Assembly (NCBI RefSeq): GCF_014323705.1
Contig: NZ_JABVEC010000001.1
Span: forward strand, 523,696 to 587,695
Reading direction: 5' to 3'
From: Actinomadura alba
GTDB taxonomy: Bacteria > Actinomycetota > Actinomycetes > Streptosporangiales > Streptosporangiaceae
DNA length: 64,000 nucleotides
Position numbers and translations under genes: made by a program. Position 1 is the stretch's first letter. Every line of letters begins with the position of its first letter. Positions 45,469-52,792 of this stretch are shown here, piece by piece. The notes below the pieces were generated by a model. The model did not search any database. It saw nothing but the letters and a program-made list of their open reading frames with translations, and had not been told where the DNA came from.

Positions 45469-47166
45469 ATGGTGGACCCGGGAAAAGTCGTTGATCTGAT
45501 CAAGGATGCGCGCGATCGACGGACCGTGCCGCTGATTCTGGAACTCGATCTCACCGACGGACTCGTCGAGACGGCGCCGGCGGATCCGCTCACGGCGATC
45601 CTCTCCATCCGGCGTACGCACCTGCGCGATGTGCTCGACGGCCTGCGAAGGGCCCGTACCGACTCGCGCGTGCGCGCGCTGATCGTCAAGATCGGCTCGG
45701 GTATCGGCCTGGCGATGGCCCAGGAGCTGCGGGACGCCGTGCGGGCGTTCCGCGACGCCGGAAAGCCGACCGTGGCGTGGGCCGAGACGTTCGGCGAGAC
45801 CGGCCACGGCACCGTCCCCTACTACCTCGCCACCGCGTTCGAACGCATCTACCTGCAACCGTCCGGCGACGTCGGGCTGACGGGCGTCTCGCTCGAGGAG
45901 CCGTTCTTCAAGGACGCGCTCGAGAAGGCCGGGGTGTCGCCCCGGTTCGCCAAGCGGCACGAGTACAAGACCATGGCGAACACCTTCATGGAGAACGCCT
46001 ACACCCCCGAGCACGAGGAGATGTCGAGCCGGCTCGTCGCGTCGATCGGCGAGCAGATCACCGCCGGGGTGGCGGAGGCCCGGGGGCTGACCGAGGAGCA
46101 GGTGCGGAAGCTGATCGACCGTGGCCCCCTGCTCGCGGACGAGGCGCTCGACGCCGGCCTGGTCGACAAACTGGGCTATCGCGACGAGGTCTACGCCGAG
46201 GTGCGGGCGCAGGCGGGCGAGGACGCGCAGTTGCGCTACGTCGCGCGCTACAACCGGGCTCACTCGCTCACCCCCCGGCTCTCCCGGCCGAGACAGGACG
46301 TCATCGCGCTGATCCAGGGCCATGGCCAGATCCGGCTGGGCCGGAGCGGCCGTTCGCCGATGCCGGGGCAGGGCAACGCCATGGGCTCCGACACGATCGG
46401 CGCCGGGTTCCGCGCCGCCGTCAAGGACGACAGGGTCAAGGCGATCGTGTTCCGCGTGAACAGCCCCGGGGGATCCGCTGTCGCCTCCGACGCCATCTGG
46501 CGTGAGGTCGTCCTCGCGCGCCGGGCGGGCAAGCCGGTCATCGTGTCGATGGGCGATCTGGCCGCGTCCGGCGGTTACTACGTCTCGGTGGCGGCGGACA
46601 CGATCGTCGCCCAGCCCGGAACCTTCACCGGGTCCATCGGCGTGGTGGTCGGCAAGCCGATCGTGAACAATCTGCTGGAACGGCTCGGCATCGGCGTGGG
46701 CTCGGTCGAGGACGGTGCCCACGCGCGCATGTTCAGCGCGACGAAGGACTTCAGCGACAGCGAGTGGGAGCGGATCAACACCTCGCTCGACCGGATCTAT
46801 GACGACTTCACCGCGAAGGTGGCCGAAGGCCGCCACATGTCGCGCGAGCAGGTCCACGAGCTGGCCCGGGGCAGGGTGTGGACCGGGGCCGACGCGCGCC
46901 GGCACGGGCTCGTCGACGAGCTCGGCGGCCTCGATCTGGCACTCGACCTCGCCCGCAAGAAGGCCGGGCTGGCCACCGACGCCCCGGTACGGGTCTTTCC
47001 GCACACCGCTCCGCTCGACCGGCTCCGGCCACCGGAGTCCAGTGACGACCGCACGGCCGCGAGAGCCAGGCTGGACGCCTGGGGATCGCTCTCGGGGCTG
47101 GCGAACCGGCTCGGGCTGCCGGCCTCGGGGCCGCTGACCCTGCCCGGTTCCTGGGACATCCGCTGA
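45469..47166 (+). CDS. sppA: Signal peptide peptidase SppA, 67K type
   Basis: This 565-residue serine protease of the S49 family degrades cleaved signal peptides in the membrane. It is the double-domain type: the first domain carries K167 in RHEYKTMANTF as general base, the second S367 in MGDLAASGGYYVS as nucleophile, with FRVNSPGGSAVASDAIW before it and GTFTGSIGVVVGKP after. Unlike E. coli SppA no N-terminal membrane helix is visible, so it may be peripheral or cytoplasmic. ATG 45469 lies after GGGTGGG; GTG three bases later is also possible. It follows the kinase gene and precedes the flavin reductase gene. Confidence 0.93.
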   Translation: MVDPGKVVDLIKDARDRRTVPLILELDLTDGLVETAPADPLTAILSIRRTHLRDVLDGLRRARTDSRVRALIVKIGSGIGLAMAQELRDAVRAFRDAGKPTVAWAETFGETGHGTVPYYLATAFERIYLQPSGDVGLTGVSLEEPFFKDALEKAGVSPRFAKRHEYKTMANTFMENAYTPEHEEMSSRLVASIGEQITAGVAEARGLTEEQVRKLIDRGPLLADEALDAGLVDKLGYRDEVYAEVRAQAGEDAQLRYVARYNRAHSLTPRLSRPRQDVIALIQGHGQIRLGRSGRSPMPGQGNAMGSDTIGAGFRAAVKDDRVKAIVFRVNSPGGSAVASDAIWREVVLARRAGKPVIVSMGDLAASGGYYVSVAADTIVAQPGTFTGSIGVVVGKPIVNNLLERLGIGVGSVEDGAHARMFSATKDFSDSEWERINTSLDRIYDDFTAKVAEGRHMSREQVHELARGRVWTGADARRHGLVDELGGLDLALDLARKKAGLATDAPVRVFPHTAPLDRLRPPESSDDRTAARARLDAWGSLSGLANRLGLPASGPLTLPGSWDIR

Positions 47167-47188
47167 GCCCGTCCGCGGACGGGCTGCC

Positions 47189-47668
47189 GTGATCCCACCA
47201 GCGGAGTTCACCGAGGCGGTCGCCGGGTTCGCGACCGGTGTCGTGCTGGTGACGGTACGGGACGGCCGCGACGACATCGGCACCACGGTGACTTCTTTCG
47301 CCTCGGTGTCCCTGGAGCCGCCCATGGTGCTCGTCGGCATCGCGGACGAGTCCTATCTGAGCGAGGTCCTGCACCGGCAGGACCATTGGGCCGTGACGAT
47401 CGTCAGCGCCGAGCAGAGGGCACTGGCCGGCCGGTTCGCGGCCGAGGGACGGCCGAGCGCCCGGCTCCTGCTCGCGAGCGTTCCGCATCACCGTGGACCA
47501 CGCTCCGGCGCGCTCATCGCCGAGGGCGGGATGGCGGCGCTCGAGTGCGAGACCCGGCTGCGGGTGCCGGCCGGCGACCACGTACTTTTCGTCGCGGAGG
47601 CGATGGCGGTGGACTACGTCGAGCCGGCCCGGCAGCCGCTGGTCCGGGTCGGCGGCCGATATCGCTGA
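47189..47668 (+). CDS. Flavin reductase domain protein
   Basis: These 159 residues form the flavin-reductase-like split barrel: FTEAVAGFATGVVLVTVRDGRDDIGTTVTSFASVSLEPPMVLVGI is the FMN-binding entry, then SVPHHRGPRSGALIAEGGMAALECE and HVLFVAEAMAVDY, the usual order. It would reduce free flavin with NAD(P)H, or be the small partner of a monooxygenase, but no oxygenase gene is next to it. GTG 47189 is 23 bases past the sppA stop and the ribosome site is weak. It ends the rightward block, and the upstream part of the lanthipeptide region follows. Confidence 0.9.
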   Translation: MIPPAEFTEAVAGFATGVVLVTVRDGRDDIGTTVTSFASVSLEPPMVLVGIADESYLSEVLHRQDHWAVTIVSAEQRALAGRFAAEGRPSARLLLASVPHHRGPRSGALIAEGGMAALECETRLRVPAGDHVLFVAEAMAVDYVEPARQPLVRVGGRYR

Positions 47669-47917
47669 CCTTCGGGAAGAAGCTCCTATCACGGCCGCTT
47701 CTGCGGAGCAAACTACCGTTCTCTACCGGTTCGGCGGCAACTGTTGACGCGACGTGGGTCCTCGTTCACCCTGGATGACGAGCCGACGACAGCCCGCTTC
47801 ACGAGGGCTGAACACGCACCACACTTGTGCCGTACGCCGGGGGGACCGTGCACGTCATCAGCCCGGTTCCCTCCCTCACCCGGCCGGCGGCACTACCTGT
47901 CCTTGATCGGAGCCGAG

Positions 47918-48517
47918 TTGATTCGCGTATTGATTGCGGAGGAACTGCACTTAATGCGGGGAGGGCTCGTCGCCCTCCTTTCTGCCGAAAGAGACATTTC
48001 GGTCGTAGCCGAATTAGACTCGGGTGAAAAAATCATACCCACGGCGCTGAAACTCGATCCGCACGTCGCATTGATCGATGTTCGTCTGCGTGGGGGATTC
48101 GCCGCCGCGCGCGCTTTGCATCACCAATTGCCCGACTGCGGCACGATGATCATGGCCGAGAGCAGGCGCCCGCGCGATCTACGGCGCGCCGTCAAGTCGC
48201 ACATCCTCGGGTTCGTGCTGACCGACGTCGAACCGGAGGCGCTCGCCGACGCCGTCCGCCGGGTGGCGCGAGGTGAGCGGGTGCTCGACTCCGAGCTGGC
48301 CTTCGCGGCACTCGACGCGGAGCAGAGCCCGCTGACACCCCGCGAGCTCGAGGTCCTGGAGGCCGCCGCCGACGGCACGCCGCCCGAAGAGATCGCCGCT
48401 CGGCTGTTCCTGTCCGTGCGCACGGTACGCAACCACCTGTCCCGGATCACCAGCAAGACCGGGGCCCGCAACCGGGTGGACGCCATCCGCATCGCCAGCG
48501 AGGCGGGGTGGCTGTGA
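47918..48517 (+). CDS. Orphan RamR/AmfR-like response regulator with two TTA codons
   Basis: This 199-residue protein has a receiver domain (IRVLIAEELHLMRGGLVALL; phospho-acceptor Asp in VALIDVRLRGG) and a LuxR helix-turn-helix: SPLTPRELEVLEAAADGTPPEEIAARLFLSVRTVRNHLSRITSKTG. It matches the RamR-type orphan regulators of SapB-like loci. TTG 47918 is the start, five bases after GGAG; the 174 bp upstream in frame is not conserved. Codons at 47951 and 48014 are TTA, very rare in this GC-rich DNA, and in Streptomyces read only by the bldA tRNA. No histidine kinase is adjacent. A hairpin follows. Confidence 0.88.
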   Translation: MIRVLIAEELHLMRGGLVALLSAERDISVVAELDSGEKIIPTALKLDPHVALIDVRLRGGFAAARALHHQLPDCGTMIMAESRRPRDLRRAVKSHILGFVLTDVEPEALADAVRRVARGERVLDSELAFAALDAEQSPLTPRELEVLEAAADGTPPEEIAARLFLSVRTVRNHLSRITSKTGARNRVDAIRIASEAGWL

Positions 48518-48557
48518 GCGCCCTCCCCGCCCGCCACGCCAGGGACCGCGACGCGCA

Positions 48558-48575
48558 TGCCCCGGGATCGGGGCA
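48558..48575 (+). terminator. Hairpin after the first RamR-like gene
   Basis: TGCCCCG and CGGGGCA pair around a GGAT loop, 41 bp past the stop. Short but GC-only, without T-run. Confidence 0.6.
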
Positions 48576-48714
48576 CCGCGAAACATGTCCTCGGCATCGG
48601 AGCGGTACCACGCCGACACGAAAGGTTTGGATAGAGCGTCGAAAACGGGGAATGCCACAAAGGTCTGGGACATAGCCTGATGTCAGGCGCAGAGTCGCGC
48701 TTCGGAGGGCCGGC

Positions 48715-50016
48715 ATGAATCGGGCGGGCGGTGGAAGGGGAGACGGGCCGCACAACGCCCGGACTGCCGTCACCCTTCTTTTACCCCGGCGACTTTTCCG
48801 GCTATGGTGCCTATTACGACATATCTTACTTATCGCCGGTTTTCTGACCATCGGGTGGTTGATAAGCGGGCCATCGGCGGCGCACGCCGCCGAGAAGCCG
48901 ATCGCCCCGGATCGTCCGACCATCGGTGGGGTGACCACGGACGTGCTCGCACTCGTGCGCGACATCACCGATCCGGCGCAGAGCGGACGCTCCCCCGCGA
49001 CCAAGCACCCCGACACCAAGCACCCCGACACCAAGCACCCCGTCACCAAGCATCCCGCGACCAGGTCCTCCGCCACCAAGGCATCCGCGACCACGGCATC
49101 CCCGCGCGGAGCCGCGAGGCCTCCCGCCCGGAGCGGCCCGACCCGCCGCGCCTCCCGGGCACCCGAATCGAGCCCCGTTCCCGCCCGCGCCGATCGGACG
49201 ACGCGCGACGGATCTCCTGCGGCCGGCGAGCGACGGCATGACGAGGATCGCCGGGCAGCGAAGGACGCGAGCCGCCGCCAGGTCACCGGCCTGGTCCACC
49301 GCCGGCTCACCCCGGGCTCGACCGCGCCCGCGCACGGGGCCACGACGTGGCGCGACCCGCGGCTGCGAGGCGTGCTCGGCGGTGTGATCCGCGCAGTCAC
49401 CGAGGCGCCGCCCGTTCGCGGGACACCCGGGCTCTGTCTCCCTACGACCGAGCCCGCCGGCACCGCCGGCCGGCCCACGCTCGCAGACGGAACCGGCCGG
49501 CCGCCGCTCGTTCGCCTATGCCTCGCCGGTTCGCTGATATCGGCCGCGATCAAGCGCGTTTCGCCGGCCGGTCCCGATCGTGCCCCGCCGCCGTCCACCG
49601 CGCCCACCACCGCCGACCTGCGCGATCAGGCCGTCCGCGTCCCCGCCGCCGAGCCATCACGCGTCCTCGGCACCGTCGCCGGCACCGCCAAGCCCGCTCC
49701 GGACGCCGAGGCACCGGCGCGGGCGGGTCCGCCGTGCCTCCGGCCGGTTGCCGGAACCGGCCGGCGTCCCGCGGAGCCTGCCGCCCGGATCGCGCGTGCT
49801 CAGGCACAGACCGACCACCCGGAGCCACCGGTCCCGCCCACGTCGCCCGCATGCGACAAGGAGACCCGGGGCGTGCCCAAGCCTCCGCTGGAAACCGTCG
49901 GAGATCTGCCCAGGCCGGGACAGGCGCGCGCGGGCGGCCGGCCCGAAACCGCTCGGCACATCGGCGCTCCGACGCTTTCCATCCCGGCCGAGGATCCCGC
50001 CCTATCGCCCGATTGA
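48715..50016 (+). CDS. Secreted repetitive Pro/Ala/Arg-rich protein with three TTA codons
   Basis: These 433 residues begin with a basic N-terminus and a signal peptide: LRHILLIAGFLTIGWLISGP with likely cleavage after SAAHA-A near residue 60. The rest is low complexity, rich in Pro, Thr, Ala and Arg, with four TKHPx repeats around residue 97 and no globular domain. ATG has GGAGGG five bases upstream. Codons 48781, 48814 and 48826 in the signal region are TTA. No family is recognised. Its place between two RamR-like genes and beside a SapB-like cluster makes a surface or developmental role plausible, but only by position. The opposite strand also has a long open frame, which is a shadow. Confidence 0.72.
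   Translation: MNRAGGGRGDGPHNARTAVTLLLPRRLFRLWCLLRHILLIAGFLTIGWLISGPSAAHAAEKPIAPDRPTIGGVTTDVLALVRDITDPAQSGRSPATKHPDTKHPDTKHPVTKHPATRSSATKASATTASPRGAARPPARSGPTRRASRAPESSPVPARADRTTRDGSPAAGERRHDEDRRAAKDASRRQVTGLVHRRLTPGSTAPAHGATTWRDPRLRGVLGGVIRAVTEAPPVRGTPGLCLPTTEPAGTAGRPTLADGTGRPPLVRLCLAGSLISAAIKRVSPAGPDRAPPPSTAPTTADLRDQAVRVPAAEPSRVLGTVAGTAKPAPDAEAPARAGPPCLRPVAGTGRRPAEPAARIARAQAQTDHPEPPVPPTSPACDKETRGVPKPPLETVGDLPRPGQARAGGRPETARHIGAPTLSIPAEDPALSPD
49000..49059 (+). repeat. Four 15-bp coding repeats (TKHPx)
   Basis: Four copies of ACCAAGCACCCCGAC or near copies encode Thr-Lys-His-Pro-X in the secreted repetitive protein. X varies as Asp, Asp, Val, Ala. Confidence 0.9.
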
Positions 50017-50216
50017 TCGAGCGCTCCGGCCCGCGGCCGCCGGCGGCCAACCGCCCTGCGGTGCCTTCCGCCTCCAATGGCACCGAGGCCGGTCTTCGGC
50101 ATCCTCTGCCGCGACCGTGACCCCGGGCTCGCCGGGCCGGCGCTGACATCGCAGTGATCATCTCGCCCATGCACGGGTGTGTTCAGCACGCAGTGAGCCG
50201 ACCGAAGGGCAGTGCC

Positions 50217-50840
50217 TTGATCCGCACACTGGTCTGCGAGAACGTACGACTCCTCAGAGCAGGACTGGTCGCACTTCTGTCCCGCCCCGCCGACATCGAG
50301 GTCGTCGCGCAACTCGACGACAGCGACGGGATCGTCCCCGCCGCCATCGTGGCGCGGCCGGACGTGGCCCTGATCGACATCGACATGCACGGTGGTCCGC
50401 TGGCGCTGTCCGTGCTCAGTGACGCCGTCCCGGCCTGCCGGATTCTGGCCCTGTACTCGCCGGAGAGCCGGGGCCATGGCCTGGGACCGGTGAGCGCGCC
50501 CGCCCACGCGCTCATGCCCAAGACCGCCTCCGCCGACCGCGTCGTGTCCGCCGTCCGGGGTCTGGCCCGGGGAGACGGGCTCATCGAGCCGTTCTCCGTC
50601 CGCCGGCCGGCCGACGCGATCGCCAGCCCGCTCACCCCTCGGGAGACCGCCGTCCTGCGGGTCGCGGCCGAGGGGGTCTCGGCCGCCGAGATCGCCAAGC
50701 GGTTGAACCTGTCACCCGGCACCGTGCGCAACTACATCTCGCGAGCGATCGCCAAGACCGGCACCCGCAACCGCCTCGACGCCGCCCGGTACGCCGACCG
50801 CCAGGGGTGGCTGTTGCCCTCGGTGCCACGGTCTCCGTGA
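50217..50840 (+). CDS. RamR/AmfR-like orphan response regulator of the lanthipeptide locus
   Basis: This 207-residue protein has a receiver domain (IRTLVCENVRLLRAGLVALLSR; phospho-acceptor Asp in VALIDIDMHGG) and a LuxR helix-turn-helix: SPLTPRETAVLRVAAEGVSAAEIAKRLNLSPGTVRNYISRAIAKTG. It is the closer of the two regulators to the precursor genes and is convergent with the ABC gene, as ramR often is with its operon. Start TTG 50217 is seven bases after GAAGGG. There is no partner sensor kinase, and TTA codons were not seen here, unlike in its paralogue. It probably activates the LanKC promoter, by analogy to RamR. Confidence 0.9.
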   Translation: MIRTLVCENVRLLRAGLVALLSRPADIEVVAQLDDSDGIVPAAIVARPDVALIDIDMHGGPLALSVLSDAVPACRILALYSPESRGHGLGPVSAPAHALMPKTASADRVVSAVRGLARGDGLIEPFSVRRPADAIASPLTPRETAVLRVAAEGVSAAEIAKRLNLSPGTVRNYISRAIAKTGTRNRLDAARYADRQGWLLPSVPRSP

Positions 50841-50860
50841 CAGTCCGCTGTGCCGTACGA

Positions 50861-50893
50861 GGTGTGCGCCGTACGAGAGGTGCGGCGCACACC
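50861..50893. terminator. Hairpin between the regulator and the ABC operon
   Basis: A 10-bp perfect stem GGTGTGCGCC with a 13-base loop lies between two convergent stops, 20 bp past the regulator and 45 bp past the ABC gene. Confidence 0.8.
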
Positions 50894-50938
50894 CGCAGAG
50901 GCGGCGGAGGAGCGGAGCCATCACGGGCCCCGTGGTGA

Positions 50939-52792
50939 TCAGGCCGTCGTCCGCGTCCCGCCCCGGTCGACGCCGCCCGGTTCCGCGCCCTCCCCGCCGG
51001 CGAAGTGCACCGGCTCCAGTTCCCAGTGCCCGACCAGGTCGCGGTAGGAGGGCGAGGTGACGAGCAGGCCGGCGTGGGTTCCGAGTGCCGTGCCGTTCCC
51101 GTCCATGACCAGGATCCGGCTCGCGCGCAGGGCCGAGCTCATCCGGTGGGCGACCACGACGAGCGTTCCCGGCCGGCGTGCGAACGCCTGCTCGGCGCGC
51201 GCCTCCGCAGCCGGGTCGAGGTGGCAGGTGGCCTCGTCCAGGATGGCGAGCGGCGCGGTGGAGAGGTACGAACGGGTGAGGGCGACGAGTTGACGCTCTC
51301 CGGCGGAGAGGTCGCGAGTTCCGATCACGGCACGGTAGCCGCCGAGGCGTTCCACGACCGGCCGAAGCCCGACCAGGTCGACGGCCTCGTCGAGGAGGGC
51401 GACGGAGGCGCCGGGCCGCAGGTAGGCCAGGTTCTCGGCGAGCGTGCCCGCGAAGACGTAGGCCTCCTGCGGTATCACCACCCGGTACCCGCCGTCGAGG
51501 CCGGACACCGGTGCTCCCCCGAGCCATACCCGTCCCGACCGCGGCTGGAGCAGCCCGGCCATGAGCGACGCGACCGTCGACTTGCCGATGCCGCTCGGGC
51601 CCACGATCGCCAGGTGGTCGCCGTCCGGGACCACGAGGTCGAGCCCGTCGACCACCGGCTCGGCATGCGGGCCGTAGCCGAAGACCACGTCCCGGAGTTC
51701 GAGGTCACGGCGGACCAATGGGCGGATTCCACCGCGGCCGGTGCGGGCGTGCCCGGCTCCGGCGAGCGCCGTACCATCCAGGCCGCCCGTGGCACCCAGG
51801 CCGCCCGGGCCGCCGTCGTGGCCGGTCTCGAGGATGCGGTTCAAGTTGACGACCAGTTGCAGACCGCTGCCGCCCAGTGCCTGGACCAGCGTCTGGAGCG
51901 CGGGCTGGAAGGCGTAGGCGATGTAGGTCAGCGCACCGAGGATGGTGCCCGCGGTCGCCCCCCGGTCGCGCAGCCACGGCGCTCCGGCCAGGACGAGGAC
52001 GACCGGCAGCCAGCCGCCGATGGTGAGCGACAGGGTGCGCACCGTCGTGAGCCTGGCCAGTGCCCGCACCGCCGAGGCCTGTGCCTCGACCCGCGCGCCC
52101 ACCGCGGCGCGCGTCTGCTCCTCACCACCGTTGGCGGCGATGTCCCGTAGCCCTTCGGCCAGCGCACCGGCGGATTCGGCGACGTCCTCGTCGGCGAGGG
52201 CGAGCCGCCGCTGCCGGCCCGCCAGCGCGCGCAGCGACCCGAAGAACAGGGCCAGGCCCACCGCGAACGGCGGCAGGATGAACACCAGCACCTCGGGCGT
52301 GAGGAAGAGCAGGCCGAGCAGCGCGCTCGCCACCGTGAACACGAAGCTCCGGACCACCATCACCATGCCGGCGAAGGAGTCCCTGACCACCTCGACCTGC
52401 CGGGTGAGGCGGGCGACCCCCGCGGCCCCCGGCGCCTCGTCGCCCGTGGTCGCGCGGTGCAGCGCCCCGGCGACCACATGGCGTACGAGTTCGTCGCGGA
52501 ACGGCTCGACGATCGCGGCCAGCCGGAGATAGATCTGCCGGGTCGCCACGGCACCGGCGATCACCGCTGCCGCGAGCACCCCCAGCCAGGCCAGTCCGGT
52601 GCCGGGGCTGCCCCCGCGGAACCCGTCGTCGACGGCCAGCGCGATGGCCCGGCCCGACACGAACACCGGAATCACCTCGACGACCGACCAGCCGGCCAGC
52701 CGCACGAGCTCGCGCGGGCGGCGCCGGAGCGCGGACAGCAGCACCCGTGCCGACCTGCGCGTCACGCTCGTCGACCCGCGCGTGACGCTCAT
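50939..52792 (-). CDS. ABC exporter half-transporter (RamB/AmfA-B-like)
   Basis: This 617-residue protein is a six-helix permease fused to an ATPase. The ATPase has Walker A VGPSGIGKSTVASL, signature DLSAGERQLVALTRSYL and Walker B LAILDEATCHLD, all intact. It starts at ATG 52792, overlapping the stop of the first transporter by four bases, with a GAGGGGG upstream. The first residues repeat MSVTRGSTSVTRRSAR. It is probably the second half of a heterodimer that exports the modified peptide. No peptidase domain is seen, as usual for SapB-type exporters, so leader removal must be done by another enzyme. Confidence 0.92.
   Translation of the reverse strand: MSVTRGSTSVTRRSARVLLSALRRRPRELVRLAGWSVVEVIPVFVSGRAIALAVDDGFRGGSPGTGLAWLGVLAAAVIAGAVATRQIYLRLAAIVEPFRDELVRHVVAGALHRATTGDEAPGAAGVARLTRQVEVVRDSFAGMVMVVRSFVFTVASALLGLLFLTPEVLVFILPPFAVGLALFFGSLRALAGRQRRLALADEDVAESAGALAEGLRDIAANGGEEQTRAAVGARVEAQASAVRALARLTTVRTLSLTIGGWLPVVLVLAGAPWLRDRGATAGTILGALTYIAYAFQPALQTLVQALGGSGLQLVVNLNRILETGHDGGPGGLGATGGLDGTALAGAGHARTGRGGIRPLVRRDLELRDVVFGYGPHAEPVVDGLDLVVPDGDHLAIVGPSGIGKSTVASLMAGLLQPRSGRVWLGGAPVSGLDGGYRVVIPQEAYVFAGTLAENLAYLRPGASVALLDEAVDLVGLRPVVERLGGYRAVIGTRDLSAGERQLVALTRSYLSTAPLAILDEATCHLDPAAEARAEQAFARRPGTLVVVAHRMSSALRASRILVMDGNGTALGTHAGLLVTSPSYRDLVGHWELEPVHFAGGEGAEPGGVDRGGTRTTA

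Noticed and set aside
43633..47340. A 1235-codon minus-strand frame opposite the fourth kinase gene and sppA
   Set aside because: Arg/Gly/Pro-rich antisense frame with no recognisable domain; the plus-strand proteins are clear.
48447..49610. A 387-codon minus-strand frame opposite the secreted repetitive protein
   Set aside because: No ribosome site or signal; the plus strand has a ribosome site, a signal peptide and coding repeats in frame.
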